Origin: Deroplatys truncata
Taxonomy: Eukaryota; Arthropoda; Insecta; Mantodea; Mantidae
Assembly (NCBI GenBank): GCA_030765065.1
Contig: CM060981.1
Location: 229,221,152 to 229,285,151, forward strand
Length of the DNA: 64,000 nt
Direction of reading: 5' to 3'
Below the pieces are notes generated by a model. The model had not been told where the DNA came from, searched no databases, and saw only the letters and a program-made list of their open reading frames with translations. Shown in pieces: positions 22,030-33,484 of this stretch. Position numbers and translations under genes: made by a program. Each line of letters begins with the position of its first letter. Position 1 is the stretch's first letter.

Positions 22030-22855
22030 TCATATTCTACCATAAAGAAATGGGACAAATTTTCGAATGGTCCAAGAAAGCATTGAAGACGAAGAGCCTG
22101 CAGGTTTAATCTTGAAGTCCCTACTCCTGAAAACATCGCTCTTGTGGAAGGAGAAATTATGGAAGAAATAGCACCAAGGTTGGGTCTTTCTAAAACAACA
22201 GCCCTTAAAAGTATTCATGAACATTTAAGCATAAATAAGCATAGTGCAAGATGGGTGCCTTGACTTCTTTCGTCAGTCTAAAGGTAGCAACATTCCATCT
22301 GTCGTCAGGCATTTTGTTGGCCTGCCATGGCAACGAGAGAGAAGTTCTGCAAATCATTGTTGCAGGAGATGAAACTATGGCCCTTTATGATGATCGCTTG
22401 TCCAAAAGCAAATAAGTGATGTGGCATAAATCTGGCGAAGCTACGCCTCTAAAGGCTAAGGTCATTTAGTCAACCAAGAAGTATATGTCCACACTCTTTT
22501 GAGACTGTGAAGGATACTGTTAATTGAACTTCAAGGAGCGGAACATCACAATAAATGGGGATTACTGTGCTGTCTTACTGCACAGAGAAAAGGCAAGGAA
22601 AGCTTCTTCACAACAATGCGTCTGTGCACACAGCTGTTGTTGCAGCGTAGATGTGAAGAAATGTGGCTTCAAGGAGCTCGACCATCCATCCTGCAGTCTA
22701 GATTTAGCTCTCAGTGAATATTTCCTCTTAGAACTCAAGAAGGACCTTCAATAAAGGAAATTTAATTGTAATGAAAAAGTGATGATCGCTATTTATACCA
22801 ATTTTTCCGATAAGACTTCTGGCTATTTTGGGGGGATTGAAATGTTAATTCAAAG
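22030..22855 (+). pseudogene. mariner-like transposase relic
   Basis: Plus-strand pieces in several frames follow the mariner order. Around 22115-22255 the reading has a linker and helix-turn-helix segment (GLSKTTALKSIHEHL, then HSARWVP). Around 22600 it has NNASVHTA, matching the second catalytic block but lacking its Asp. Around 22670-22745 it has LDHPSCSLDLALSEYFLL, matching the third block. Many stops and frameshifts separate them. It belongs to a different mariner lineage from those at 7798 and 53579. No terminal repeats were found. Confidence 0.7.
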
Positions 22856-22869
22856 CTAGCATTCTTTTT

Positions 22870-23068
22870 CTTTTAGTTTAGCGTCCTTTAATCGGTTACG
22901 TTATATTGGACGACGATTGAAATGGGGTCCATAGAGCTTAAAGTTACTCGACATTCGTCTTTACAGGATAAGGGAAAACCTCCAGGTAACTCACCCAAAA
23001 CCAAGATTTGAACTCGGGACCTCTTGAATGTGTGGCAGACACGTTATCCTCACACTACAGAGGCGAGC
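22870..23068 (-). mobile_element. tRNA-derived SINE, family 4
   Basis: On the minus strand a tRNA-like head has an A-box-like TGTAGTGTGAGGATAACG and B box GAGTTCAAATC, followed by GGGTGAGTTACCTGGAGG and TTTTCCCTTATCC. This is a layout I know from insect SINEs. The 3' end reaches TTAAAGGACGCTAAAC. Confidence 0.65.
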
Positions 23069-23574
23069 GATGTAGCATTTACTTAGTACTACGACCTCTC
23101 TTTTCTTAGGATTTGTAATGGTGTGCCAAGAGTTCAGTTAATTGCTCTGTCTGCCATTCGCACTGTGGCTTAAAGTGGATGTTGACTTTCTGAATTCATA
23201 CCTCAATGCCGAGGGTGGGTCGCTATTAACCTAAATGCTTATAGATGTTTGCGACAAGGAAATGGAAAAGGTGATAACCGGATTTCTTTGTTCTAAATAA
23301 CAGAGTAGAAACAACCTTCAAGTCTAATTTCCTACGCTCACACAATTCGAAGCTAAATTATTACCACTTAATAGCAATAATAAATAAACTTTTGAAACAT
23401 CGACCTTGCAGAATGGACCTTTATGTAATGGATCATGTTGTTTGTAAAGTAAACAAAACATTGTCTCAAAATGTAGGGTAGACACTGTGTACCCTGTCTC
23501 TTCCGACGCTACGTCACTGCAGGTAGTGCTCATTTAGACTAGTAGCACTCCTACAGAATGAAGTAGGTCGTATT
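23069..23574. other. Unassigned intergenic DNA
   Basis: Nothing recognised. Confidence 0.5.
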
Positions 23575-24265
23575 GTTACGTTATTTGCACCACGCTTTGG
23601 GCGTCAATTTGCAGTAATTTGTATTGAAGGAATTGTATTGTATTTCGACTGTTGGGGAGCTGAACTTGAAGTTTGTTTGCAACCGCACATATAGTACCGG
23701 GTTTCCGGTAGCCTTCGCCCCAAACGTACTTTCAAGTGGCCTTTGCCCCAAATTTAAAAATTTTAACTTTGTAATTTAAACTGTTTCTTTAAATATTATA
23801 TATTTATGTTTGCCTCGGCTGCATCAGTATCTATTTTAGAGACACGTTTCTCTTAGCAGGGTTTTGGTGCGACAAGAATGTGTGCTTAAACAGATTATAA
23901 TTTTACTTCACTCCTTTTATCTATACTTGATACGATTTAAATTACACTTCACTGATATAGAGAGCTGTGAGATTTTTTATTTAATATTGCACTTTTAACA
24001 TGTATACTATTTTCGTCTCACACGAATACGTAATTAATTTCTCGAAGCATCCGGTTACAATCACTGTCTGCAGGCAACTCCATTGATTTCAGCCGTCTAA
24101 AGTTGTAAATTTCTGTATTTCAAGTCTCTGATTGACTAATCCTACTCTAATAGAATACCTGCATTTAATTAAGTTTTTTTCTGGTTGTTGATTGGCTATT
24201 TTAAAGTGTCACTAAAACTACATTATTGTTGCTCCAAGAATCACAAGTAGTACTGTTAGTTTCTT
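23575..24265 (-). mobile_element. Possible old LTR related to gypsy-1
   Basis: A degenerate primer-site-like sequence (minus strand TTGACGCCCAAAGCGTGG at about 23587-23604) is followed by ~650 bases whose far end resembles the gypsy-1 LTR (GATTGGCTATTTTAAAG, ACTACATTATTGTTG). If correct, the complete gypsy element at 24270 inserted into or beside it. The similarity is weak. Confidence 0.35.
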
Positions 24266-24269
24266 ACTC

Positions 24270-25379
24270 TGCGACAGTAACATTCTTGGTGCTTACGTAA
24301 TATGTTTTTACGTAATTTATTAGAACTTGAAGATCTTATATTGTGCTGCTTTTGTTTTGTTTGGTTGCATAATTTTAACTGCCCCACGTATGGGAGCCAA
24401 TTTGTAACGGTATTACTTACAAATGTTTGTTTACATTACGTGTGTTGAAGCCATCTTGTGACGTCATTCATTTGTTCGGTTTGTAGCTCCATCTAGTGTT
24501 AGCAATTTGTGGTACCTAGTATCAGTGTTTGAAAGAATTTTAAGTTTTGTTTATTGTCCTCCGGCTAGCTAATATCTTATCTTGGGTCGAACATGTGTCT
24601 TGATCAGGGTTGTGTAAACGGAAAGGAATCTTTTATCCAAAAAGAACACTGATGAAGAAATTTGTTTTATAATTTTTTATTGTCGAACACGTTCACTATC
24701 ACTTTTACATATTGATCTAGATACTCGCCAAACTGAAACTGTTATAATAACTTCTTACTGATCACTTTTAATCAACGTACTTCAACCTTTTGTATAATTA
24801 ACTTTACCATATTTTAGATCTTTCATAATTCTGCTGCGCGTAACTTGTGAATCTATATCCGATGTATGACGAACTGACTGACTGAAGACGACGTGTAGTG
24901 TACACAGATTTTTGATGAACTGAGCTAAATACGACGTGTAATGTATGAATGCATTCGGCGAACTGAAGGACTGACTGACTTTACCTCCAACCTACCTTAT
25001 GTATACTCCCTCGTCCAGATACGCCTAAAGATTATAACTGAACTGCAATTGGCTAATAAATCGCGCCAACATTAGCGTCCATTTTAATATCCAATTAAAA
25101 TTATGAACACATATGCTTTAGGGAGGAAACATTCCAGAAGTTTCTACCGAAAACGCGCCAACATTACGTAACTTCCTCGTTTCCAATAATGATAAACAGC
25201 TCACCCCCCTCTCTGCATTATTGCGCTATTATTGACAGTTTCAGTAAGGCCGTATAAACTTATTTCCCAATAATAATTACAATTAATAAACATCTGAAAT
25301 CAATGTCACATAAAAATGCATATTCATATTACAATCATTATTTACATTTAAGTAATTTGTGATACAAATTACTGCATCA
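24270..25379 (-). repeat. gypsy-1 3' LTR
   Basis: 1110 bp, paired with 32241-33350. It contains an internal primer-site-like block at 24381-24403. Confidence 0.95.
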
Positions 25380-26070
25380 TATGCCCCACTAGAAACATAA
25401 TTATAAATATTTACAACTTGTTTGGAAATTTTATAATTGGGTTTTTAGTCTCCTAAATCTTGGAACACACGCTATCACTTTCATTTTACACTTCACACGC
25501 ATTTAACACACGATATATGTTTTTTTTATCTCGCCACTACTTACTGGCTCTTGTTGAATGTGTTTAAACTTTAATCTGACATTACAATTTTTTTATATAT
25601 ATATAGCAAATACTGTACCCTGAATTATTTAATTAATGTTTCAAAAATTGCTTACTTTCTTAAGTTGTTGATAAAAATTTATACATTTAAGAATTTTTTT
25701 TTATTATTATTAAACATATTTACCAAAAATATTCACCCTCTAGACATATATTTACATCTCTTAAATCTAGGCACTGTTTCACATGTTCTATTTGCTACAT
25801 AAATATTTGTTTTTTTAATTATATTTACCAATTTTTGTTATTTTGTACTTTATCTTAACAATACTCTTGGAATAGTATTTATGTACTTTACTTTAATATA
25901 ACATCATGCTTTATTTCACATGTTCTGTTACTAATAAAATGTTATTTTCCTCTTAAACATTTAGTCATGTCCAAAATTTATTTCTCCTTTCACATGACGT
26001 ACATATTCATTTAACCCTCTTATGTTCCAATACATTGCTCTGCATTTCGTCTTTAACTATCCAGCATTTA
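25380..26070 (-). other. gypsy-1 3' untranslated interior with polypurine tract
   Basis: Very AT-rich and without an env-like frame. Immediately upstream of the 3' LTR on the minus strand lies AGTGGGGCATA (25380-25390), the likely plus-strand primer (polypurine tract). Confidence 0.7.
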
Positions 26071-27014
26071 CTATTTATCATCTTTGTCTTCTGTTTCACC
26101 TTGATCTTCATTGTTGTATGGTTTCAGCATCTCAATATGGAACTTTCCTATGCTTTTTCGAGTTGTTGGATTACATAACTCATATGTATTAGTTCCATAT
26201 ACTTCAACAACTTCATATGGTCCATGGTATTTGAGAAACATTCGCCAATAAAGTTTATTTGCTTTATCCGACAATTTCTTGGTTTTGACTAAAACTAAAT
26301 CTCCTATTTTGATCCTCCATTCGTTTCTCTTCTTTTCTTCATGTTTAATTTTTCTTTTTATGGCCTTTTTCTTCATCCTCTCGAATGCTTTTCGGAACAT
26401 CTCTTCCTCTGTTTGTGGTATCGAATGCGCATCTGGAATGGCTTCTGGAATTTTCTTACACATTGTATTGATCTTCTTTCCTAACTTAAGTTCACATGGT
26501 TTGTATCCTGTCACATTGTTTACGGTTTCATTTAGTAGATTCTGAACGAAGTTCACGTATCCATACCATTGGGTTTGTTTTCGATGACACAACACCCTTA
26601 AATAATTTGAAATTTCCTTAATTTCCCTCTCCACTGGGTTGGAGTTCGGTCTGTATCTTGACGAAAAATATTGTTTAATGCCATTTTCTTTCAGTCCATC
26701 CATAATTTTTTTCCTGTGAAGTACGAAGCATTATCGCTCAATACAGATTGGATAGGTCCTTCTTCTATCACATATGACTTGAGTAGTCTATTCAAACATG
26801 CTAAACCTGTAGGTTTTCTCAAAGGGTAAATTCTTACATATTTGCTGAATATATCATAACAGACAAATATATATTTATTTCCAAATTGACTTGGAGGCAT
26901 CGGACCATGAATATCAATACTAATTACGCATCTCGGCTTATCCCTTATAACCGAATTAGTCTCAAATGTATATGCTGCATTTATTTGCTTAGCCTTCTGA
27001 CACAGGTTACAGCA
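26071..27014 (-). pseudogene. gypsy-1 integrase (catalytic core and C-terminal domain), frameshifted
   Basis: Integrase joins retroelement cDNA to host DNA. The zinc-binding HHCC region spans the junction with the upstream frame: two His near 27090-27110 and CCNLC just after an in-frame TAG at 27015-27017. Then come the core motifs: first Asp in ISIDIHGP (~26910), second in VLSDNASYF (~26735), and the Glu in NPVEREIKE (~26625). After a long Lys/Glu-rich stretch there is a GPY/F module (KYHGPYEVVEV), typical of Ty3/gypsy integrases. A one-base shift in an A run near 26706 separates the frame 26691-26900 from 26071-26703. All three catalytic acids are present. Confidence 0.93.
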
Positions 27015-29144
27015 CTATATAAATTTCCGAACTTTCTGACGCAATTTGGATATGTATAAATTCTCTAAAATCATAGAAGTTGTCCGGTCCGTCCCTGAGT
27101 GTGCTAACCCTTCGTGAAAATTCTTAATTAGTTCATTCTCCATGCTTTTTGGAACCATTATCTTCCAACTAGGCACTTCTTTTCCATGCTTCTTGTATAA
27201 TGTCCCATCCTGAATTGCTACAATTTCTTTCTTTGCCTCTTCAATTAGTGGTGCCTTTTCTTTAAGTTCTAATAATTTTGCGTCCTCATTTTGAATTTCC
27301 CCTATATTTTTCAATTTTCTAATCATTTCTTTGCTTAAAGGAATTTCAATTGTCAATATTTTGACTTCATTTCTAGGCCTTTCAATATTTTCGGGAATTT
27401 GTGGGTTGTAATTCAATCTTGATAGCAAATCACTGAAGGTATTATTTTTGCCAGGAATGTGTATAATCTCTATATCGAATGCAGATATTGCATGAATGTA
27501 TCTAGCAAGTTTTCCACTACATAATCTACACCGTTGTATGAAAGTTAAGCTAACGTGGTCTGAATATAGTTTCACCCTTTGCTGATAAATATAGGTTTTA
27601 AAACGAATTAATGAGAAATATAGTGCTCCAATTTCTAGCTGAGTCACTGAAGAATTCCGCTCAATATTTGTAAGTCCTCTAGAAGCTGTACTAATGACGT
27701 GAAAGTCATTGTTGATGTCTCGCTGTCCTAAAATTCCGGCGTATCCTTGCATTGATGCGTGGACATAAATCTCATATTCCAAATCTTCTCTGGGCCTCTC
27801 GAGTAATATGGACTTAGCAAAAAGTTCTTTTACTCTCTCAAAACATTTTTGATGATCCTCTGTCCATCTCCACTTATTGTTCTTTCGGAGTAGCTGCCGC
27901 AGTGGTTCTATTTCAGCCGAATATCTTGTTACGAACTTACTCTGAAAGTTCAATACCCCTAAGAGACGTCTAATTTGTTTTACGTTCCTTGGTGATGGAA
28001 TTTTCATTATTGCTTCTATTCTTTTCTGGTCAGGTCTTATACCTCGTTCATCCACTACATAACCCAGAAAATTTATTTCCTTGACATAAAATTTTGATTT
28101 TAGTATGTTCACAGTCATACCATGTTGTTGCAGTTTATTTAACACATAATGGACATTATTCATGTGTTCTTCAAATGTTTGACTAATGATTAGGAAGTCG
28201 TCAATATACTTTATTAAAAAGTTATCTGCAGAATTTCCAAAGATACTGTGAATGGCTCTCAAAAATCCACTTCCTGAGTTTTTTAAACCAAAAGGATTTA
28301 CACAAAAACGATACTGGATCCCTGAGTACTGAAATGAAGTGTAATCACGCACTTGTGGATCTAATTCCACTTGCCAATATGATGCAGTGAGGTCAATGGA
28401 TGTCAGAAATCTCCCTCTTGAAAGTTTCGTAATTAGTTGTTCAATTCCCTCACTTTGAAAATGATCTGGTTTCATATACTTGTTGACATATCTACCGTCT
28501 AAAGTTAATCTCAAACTACCATCTCGTTTAATACTCCAGCAGATTGAATTTATATACTGAGAGTTACTTTGCTCAATAATCCCATTTTCTAACATGCTAT
28601 TTATTAGTTGTCTAGCTTTGTCCCGAAGACTTATAGGTAAATTGTCATACTTGTGCCTATATGGTGGTACGTCTTCTACTTGAAATGTATGCTGATATAC
28701 ATTACATCTGCCTGGGATATTACTAAATACTGAACTATTGTTCATCAAAACATCATGAAGGATTTGTTTTTGCATTATCGTAATATTATAAGCTTCTTCA
28801 CACTTGTGTATTATTTCGTCATTTCTCTTCTCTTTCCAGCTGTTGTCTGTCTCGCTCACATGGTCGTCTTTTGTTTGGATTGCAAATTTCTCTACTTTAT
28901 CTGGCATTTCTGCTAGCTGTTGGAAATATAGCGTGGTATTCCCTTCATAGTCTGTGACTACCTGCTTTATCTGATTATTTGTATCAGTCTTTGTTATTTG
29001 CACAAAAAACTCTTGGTCACAAAGATTTTTCTCATCCTTCGTCATCTCGATTACAGAAACTTTCTCTTTTATAAATGGTACCCTTATTTCTCTATCGTCT
29101 TTTGTCATTCTTAACTCTTCATGTTTAAAATCTATAGATGCTTC
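27015..29144 (-). pseudogene. gypsy-1 reverse transcriptase and RNase H
   Basis: This is the polymerase that copies element RNA into DNA, with RNase H removing the RNA. In the 697-codon frame from 29108, RT motifs lie at about residues 238 (TSIDLTASYW), 270-290 (NPFGLKNSGSGF) and 301-304 (the catalytic YIDD). The connection LGYVVDERGI is at about 350. RNase H follows at about 445-565, with Glu in QLEIGAL, Asp in YSDHVSL and Asp in FSDLLSRL. Its first catalytic position reads VHAS where family members have V/T-D-AS, so a key Asp is His. The integrase N-terminus begins at the end, and a TAG stops the frame at 27015. An in-frame TAG at 29145 separates it from protease in the same frame. Confidence 0.96.
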
Positions 29145-29583
29145 CTATTCATGTAGGAAGTCACATCCTATAATTATGTCACAAATCAGATGGTTTACAA
29201 TTAGAAACATAACCTCAAAATTCTCTCCGCCGATAAGTATGTTAAGTAGAGCTTGTGTTTTTATGACCTGTGTCGTTCTTCCGATTGCAACACGACAAAC
29301 TAAATTACTAGTGGGAAGAGCCATAATTTTGTTACCTTCATTAATCAAATTTATGTAAAATTTCTGTGAGCAAATTGAAGCTGACGAACCAGAATCTATA
29401 GTTGCAATGATCTCTTTCTTCGCAATTTCCATCCTAACATGAGGTGACTCAAAATTTTCTCCCTTATCTTGTGTTGCTGCAATCTTATTACAGGGTGTGT
29501 GTGTAGGCATATTATTTGTATTGGTAATGGATACTGAATTATTAAAGACGTCCTGAGAACCTACTACACAGGAGTCTATTAAC
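29145..29583 (-). CDS. gypsy-1 aspartic protease
   Basis: This is the retroelement protease that cuts the polyprotein. The frame has the active-site ATIDSGSSAS around 29385-29415 and the C-terminal IIGCDFL flap-fold motif at about 29150-29170. It is open upstream past its first Met (29510) and overlaps the end of gag in the -1 frame, so it is expected to be made as a Gag-Pro fusion by -1 frameshifting, as in many retroelements. It ends at an in-frame TAG (29145-29147). The reverse transcriptase frame continues in the same phase beyond it. Confidence 0.9.
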
Positions 29584-31866
29584 AGTTTTCCTGGTTATTT
29601 CCATGTTCACGTACGGGACTGCCATTCCTAACAGGCGCTAAATCTATCTCATTGTCGCTACCATTGTTTTGAGTTCCCCTTCCTCGAGTTCGAAATCCTC
29701 GATTTCTGACATTATGTCCCCTTGGCACGTAATTTTCTTGCTGTTCCTCAGATCTTTCCTGGTTATTGTTTTCCCTCCAGTGAGTGAAATTTCCCCTTTG
29801 TCTAATATACCGCCTTCCATAATTTTGCCCTCTTTCAGGCAATCTTTCTGTCCTGACATAATTTATTTGTTCCTGTCGACCTGGTCTCCCATCTGTCCTT
29901 GATCTTTCAAATTGTGGAACGTATGATTGATACCGTTGTCTGGTATTACTTTCATGACGTCTGTCTTGTCCTCTACTTTGCTGATAATTACCTTGGTAAT
30001 TTCGTCTATCTCGCACATCTAAAAATCTATGCTCCCACTCCCGAGATATATCTTCTTCCTGTTGTTCCAAAGCTGTCAGTAATTCAGTCATCTCATAGAT
30101 GCTGCGTGGTTTTGCAATTAATAAGTAATTTTGTATCCTTAAAGGATAATGCCTTGCAAGCAAACTCACAAAATCTTCCTCATTGATTGGAGGTGACAAG
30201 TTCCTAACCTGACTTGCATGTTTCAGTAAGTAATCAGTCATTGATATTCCCTCTCGTGGATTAAATTGACCATGACTAAGCATTGCTCGAATTCTGTGCT
30301 GTACCGTAACATTCCAAAATCTGTTCATGAATAACCTCTTAAAGGATTCACATGAAATTTCACCCCCTGATACCATTTGTAACCAATCTAAAGTTTTCTG
30401 GTCCAAACATCTTTTGACAACTATCATTTTCAATGCTTCAGGTATTTTTTTAATTTGAAAATACTCTGATAATTCTGCAATGAACTGTACTGGACTGGAG
30501 TTTTCATTAAATTTTGGAAGTGGAAAATCACTTAAAATATGATTGTAATTTTGCAAATTCCCTACTCCCATATTTAAATTCTCTAGTGTTACTTGTGCAC
30601 TCTGAGTTTCAGAATTAGCTATGGATGAAGCTGCCGCATCACTCACATTATTGATCATACCTGAGGAACTACCTCTATCATTATTTTGTACATCAGATAC
30701 ATTCACATCACATATATTTGCCCTTGAATTCAATTCTAACCTATTTACAGTACCTTGCAGATTTTCTATTGTCTGTTCCAATTTTTTATTATTCTCAATT
30801 TGAACAGCTTGGTGTTTGTTAATTTCAGAAGTTAGCTTTTGATTCAAATCTTTAGACAAATCTTTAACTTCATCAGACAATTTATTTCTCTGTGTTTCTG
30901 ACTCCTTCTGAATTTCAGATATTTCCCCTCTGAAATTAACTTGCACCTGTATTAAATCTGCATTTGTAGCCTCCATCATCTCTTTTAACTCACTTGAAAT
31001 ACTACTCATTCGGCTACCTAACTCTGTATAGTTTACATTAACATTTTCAAACTTAGTATTAACCTCATTTTTTTGGTTATATATTTCCCTGCTCATGTCC
31101 AACATTTTCTTTGAAACTTCACCTATTTCATTTGCTATCATTTCTTGATTTTCATTTTTCATTCTAATCATGCTACTATCTAGTTCCATGAATTTCTTTT
31201 CAATTTCTTCCCTATTTTGATTTAATTTATGCTCTAATTTCTCATTACTCTTACCAATTTCTTCCCTTAATTGATCTGTAATACTCTTATCAATATCTTC
31301 TCTCAATTTTTCATTATTCTGAGTTAGTTTTTGTTCTAAACTCCTATCAATATCTTCCCTCAATTTCTCATTATTCTGAGTTACTTTTTGTTCTAAACTC
31401 CTATCAATATCTTCCCTCAATTCCCTATTATTCTTTTGCATATCTTTTCTGTTTTGATCTATTTTCTTACTAAGATCTTTCCTGTTTTGATCTATTTTCT
31501 TACTAAGATCTTCCCTGTTTGATCTATTTTCTTACTAAGTTCTTCCCTGTTTTGATCTATTTTCTTACTAAGATCTTCCCTGTTTTGATCTATTTTCTTA
31601 CTAAGATCTTCCCTCATTTCCCTATTATTCTTTTCCATATTCTTCAGCATTTCCATAATCATACTAGTATCAAGATTAACATTTCCTGCTATTCTATTCT
31701 GACTTTCTGCACTAACATTTCCACCCTCAAATCCTAAAAAGTTTGAGCTATTTTCTGTAACCTGTATTGAATTACAGCTAACTGTTACATTATCTCCCTC
31801 CATAATTATTTCTTCTGTATTATTAGTAGCCATTGTTTTCTTTATCCTACCACTCCTTAAGTACAT
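29579..31866 (-). pseudogene. gypsy-1 Gag, with one frameshift
   Basis: Gag is the structural protein that packages element RNA. The N-terminus (from 31866) has an MYLRSGR start, then a long heptad-like coiled coil built from tandem 11-residue (NREDLSKKIDQ) and longer (DIDRSLEQK..NNEKLRE) repeats. A one-base loss near 31518 inside one 33-bp DNA repeat splits the reading into 31492-31866 and 29579-31441. The second part holds a capsid-like domain at about residues 305-460 (FPLPKFNENSSPVQF to SIYEMTELLTALEQ). It ends in an Arg/Gly/Gln-rich tail without the CCHC zinc knuckle found in many Gags, so nucleic-acid binding probably relies on the basic RG-rich tail. The leader from primer site to start is about 350 bases. 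Confidence 0.92.
31180..31615 (-). repeat. Tandem repeats inside gag coding the coiled coil
   Basis: 33-bp units (minus-strand protein NREDLSKKIDQ) recur about five times at 31441-31615. A longer unit coding DIDRSLEQK-T-QNNEKLRE recurs about three times at 31275-31440. The gag frameshift falls within the 33-bp array. Confidence 0.9.
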
Positions 31867-32218
31867 TTGAAGGTTACAATTTTGTTTTCTAAAACAAAAT
31901 TACGATACTCTGACCTTTGTGATGCTGTCTGTTGCTGTTACATTGATGTCCAGCTTCCTGCCCCTCTCTCCTAGATTTGTATGTCGCTTCGATGAATCTT
32001 CGTCGTTTTGTTGTCCTGTAGTTTGAATTTCACTGTTGCCTTGTAATCTCGGAATTACGATCGTAGTCTGTCGTCCCTGTTGTTTCTGGAATCTGCGTCT
32101 TGTAGATCATTTCACTGCTGAATTCGTTCCACGTCCTGGTTCCTTTCCTGGTCACTCTGCTCCTTCCTGGTTATGCTGATCCTTTCCTGGTCATCGTGTT
32201 CCTTTCCTGGTCACTATG

Positions 32219-32240
32219 CCCCACGTTCTGGGTGCCAATT
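32219..32240 (-). other. gypsy-1 primer-binding site
   Basis: TGGCACCCAGAACGTGGGGC on the minus strand lies directly inside the 5' LTR. It starts with the TGG complementary to the CCA end of a tRNA. I do not assign the tRNA. Confidence 0.8.
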
Positions 32241-33350
32241 TCCGACAGTAACATTCTTGGTGCTTACGTAATATGTTTTTACGTAATTTATTAGAACTTG
32301 AAGATCTTATATTGTGCTGCTTTTGTTTTGTTTGGTTGCATAATTTTAACTGCCCCACGTATGGGAGCCAATTTGTAACGGTATTACTTACAAATGTTTG
32401 TTTACATCACGTGTGTTGAAGCCATCTTGTGACGCCATTCATTTGTTCGGTTTGTAGCTCCATCTAGTGTTAGCAATTTGTGGTACCTAGTATCAGTGTT
32501 TGAAAGAATTTTAAGTTTTGTTTATTGTCCTCCGGCTAGCTATTATCTTATCTTGGGTCGAACATGTGTCTTGATCAGGGTTGTGTAAACGGAAAGGAAT
32601 CTTTTATCCAAAAAGAACACTGATGAAGAAATTTGTTTTATAATTTTTTATTGTCGAATACGTTCACTATCACTTTTACATATTGATCTAGATACTCGCC
32701 AAACTGAAACTGTTATAATAACTTCTTACTGATCACTTTTAATCAACGTAGTTCAATCTTTTGTATAATTAACTTTACCATATTTTAGATCTTTCATAAT
32801 TCTGCTGCGCGTAACTTGTGAATCTATATCCGATGTATGACGAACTGACTGACTGAAGACGACGTGTAGTGTACACAGATTTTTGATGAACTGAGCTAAA
32901 TACGACGTGTAATGTATGAATGCATTCGGCGAACTGAAGGACTGACTGACTTTACCTCCAACCTACCTTATGTATACTCCCTCGTCCAGATACGCCTAAA
33001 GATTATAACTGAACTGCAATTGGCTAATAAAACGCGCCAACATTAGCGTCCATTTTAATATCCAATTAAAATTATGAATACATATGCTTTAGGGAGGAAA
33101 CATTCCAGAAGTTTCTACCGAAAACGCGCCAACATTACGTAACTTCCTCGTTTCCAATAATAATAAACAGCTCACCCCCCTCTCTGCATTATTGCGCTAT
33201 TATTGACAGTTTCAGTAAGGCCGTATAAACGTATTTCCCAATAATAATTACAATTAATAAACATCTGAAATCAATGTCACATAAAAATGCATATTCATAT
33301 TACAATCATTATTTACATTTAAGTAATTTGTGATACAAATTACTGCATCA
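32241..33350 (-). repeat. gypsy-1 5' LTR
   Basis: 1110 bp, nearly identical to 24270-25379. It carries the same internal primer-site-like block at 32352-32374. Confidence 0.95.
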
Positions 33351-33484
33351 ACTCATTAATGACTCAAGGTTACCTCATTGTTACCTCATTGTTAGCAACT
33401 TTTAACTTATTATTCTCACAGCTCCTACATTATTAAATTACTAATATATTCACCTAAAATTATTACACATGGATACAATAATAT

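Larger units (their letters stand above)
24270..33350 (-). mobile_element. Ty3/gypsy LTR retrotransposon (gypsy-1), nearly complete
   Basis: The unit is 9081 bp. LTRs of equal length (1110 bp) differ at about 11 positions by eye, roughly 1%, so the insertion is recent. ACTC occurs on both sides (24266-24269 and 33351-33354) as a 4-bp target duplication. Read on the minus strand the LTR starts TGATGCAG and the distal copy ends TGTCGCA. The order is 5' LTR, primer site, gag, protease, reverse transcriptase, RNase H, integrase, polypurine tract, 3' LTR, which is the Ty3/gypsy order. No env-like frame exists between integrase and the 3' LTR. Several small lesions make it defective on its own. Confidence 0.96.
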
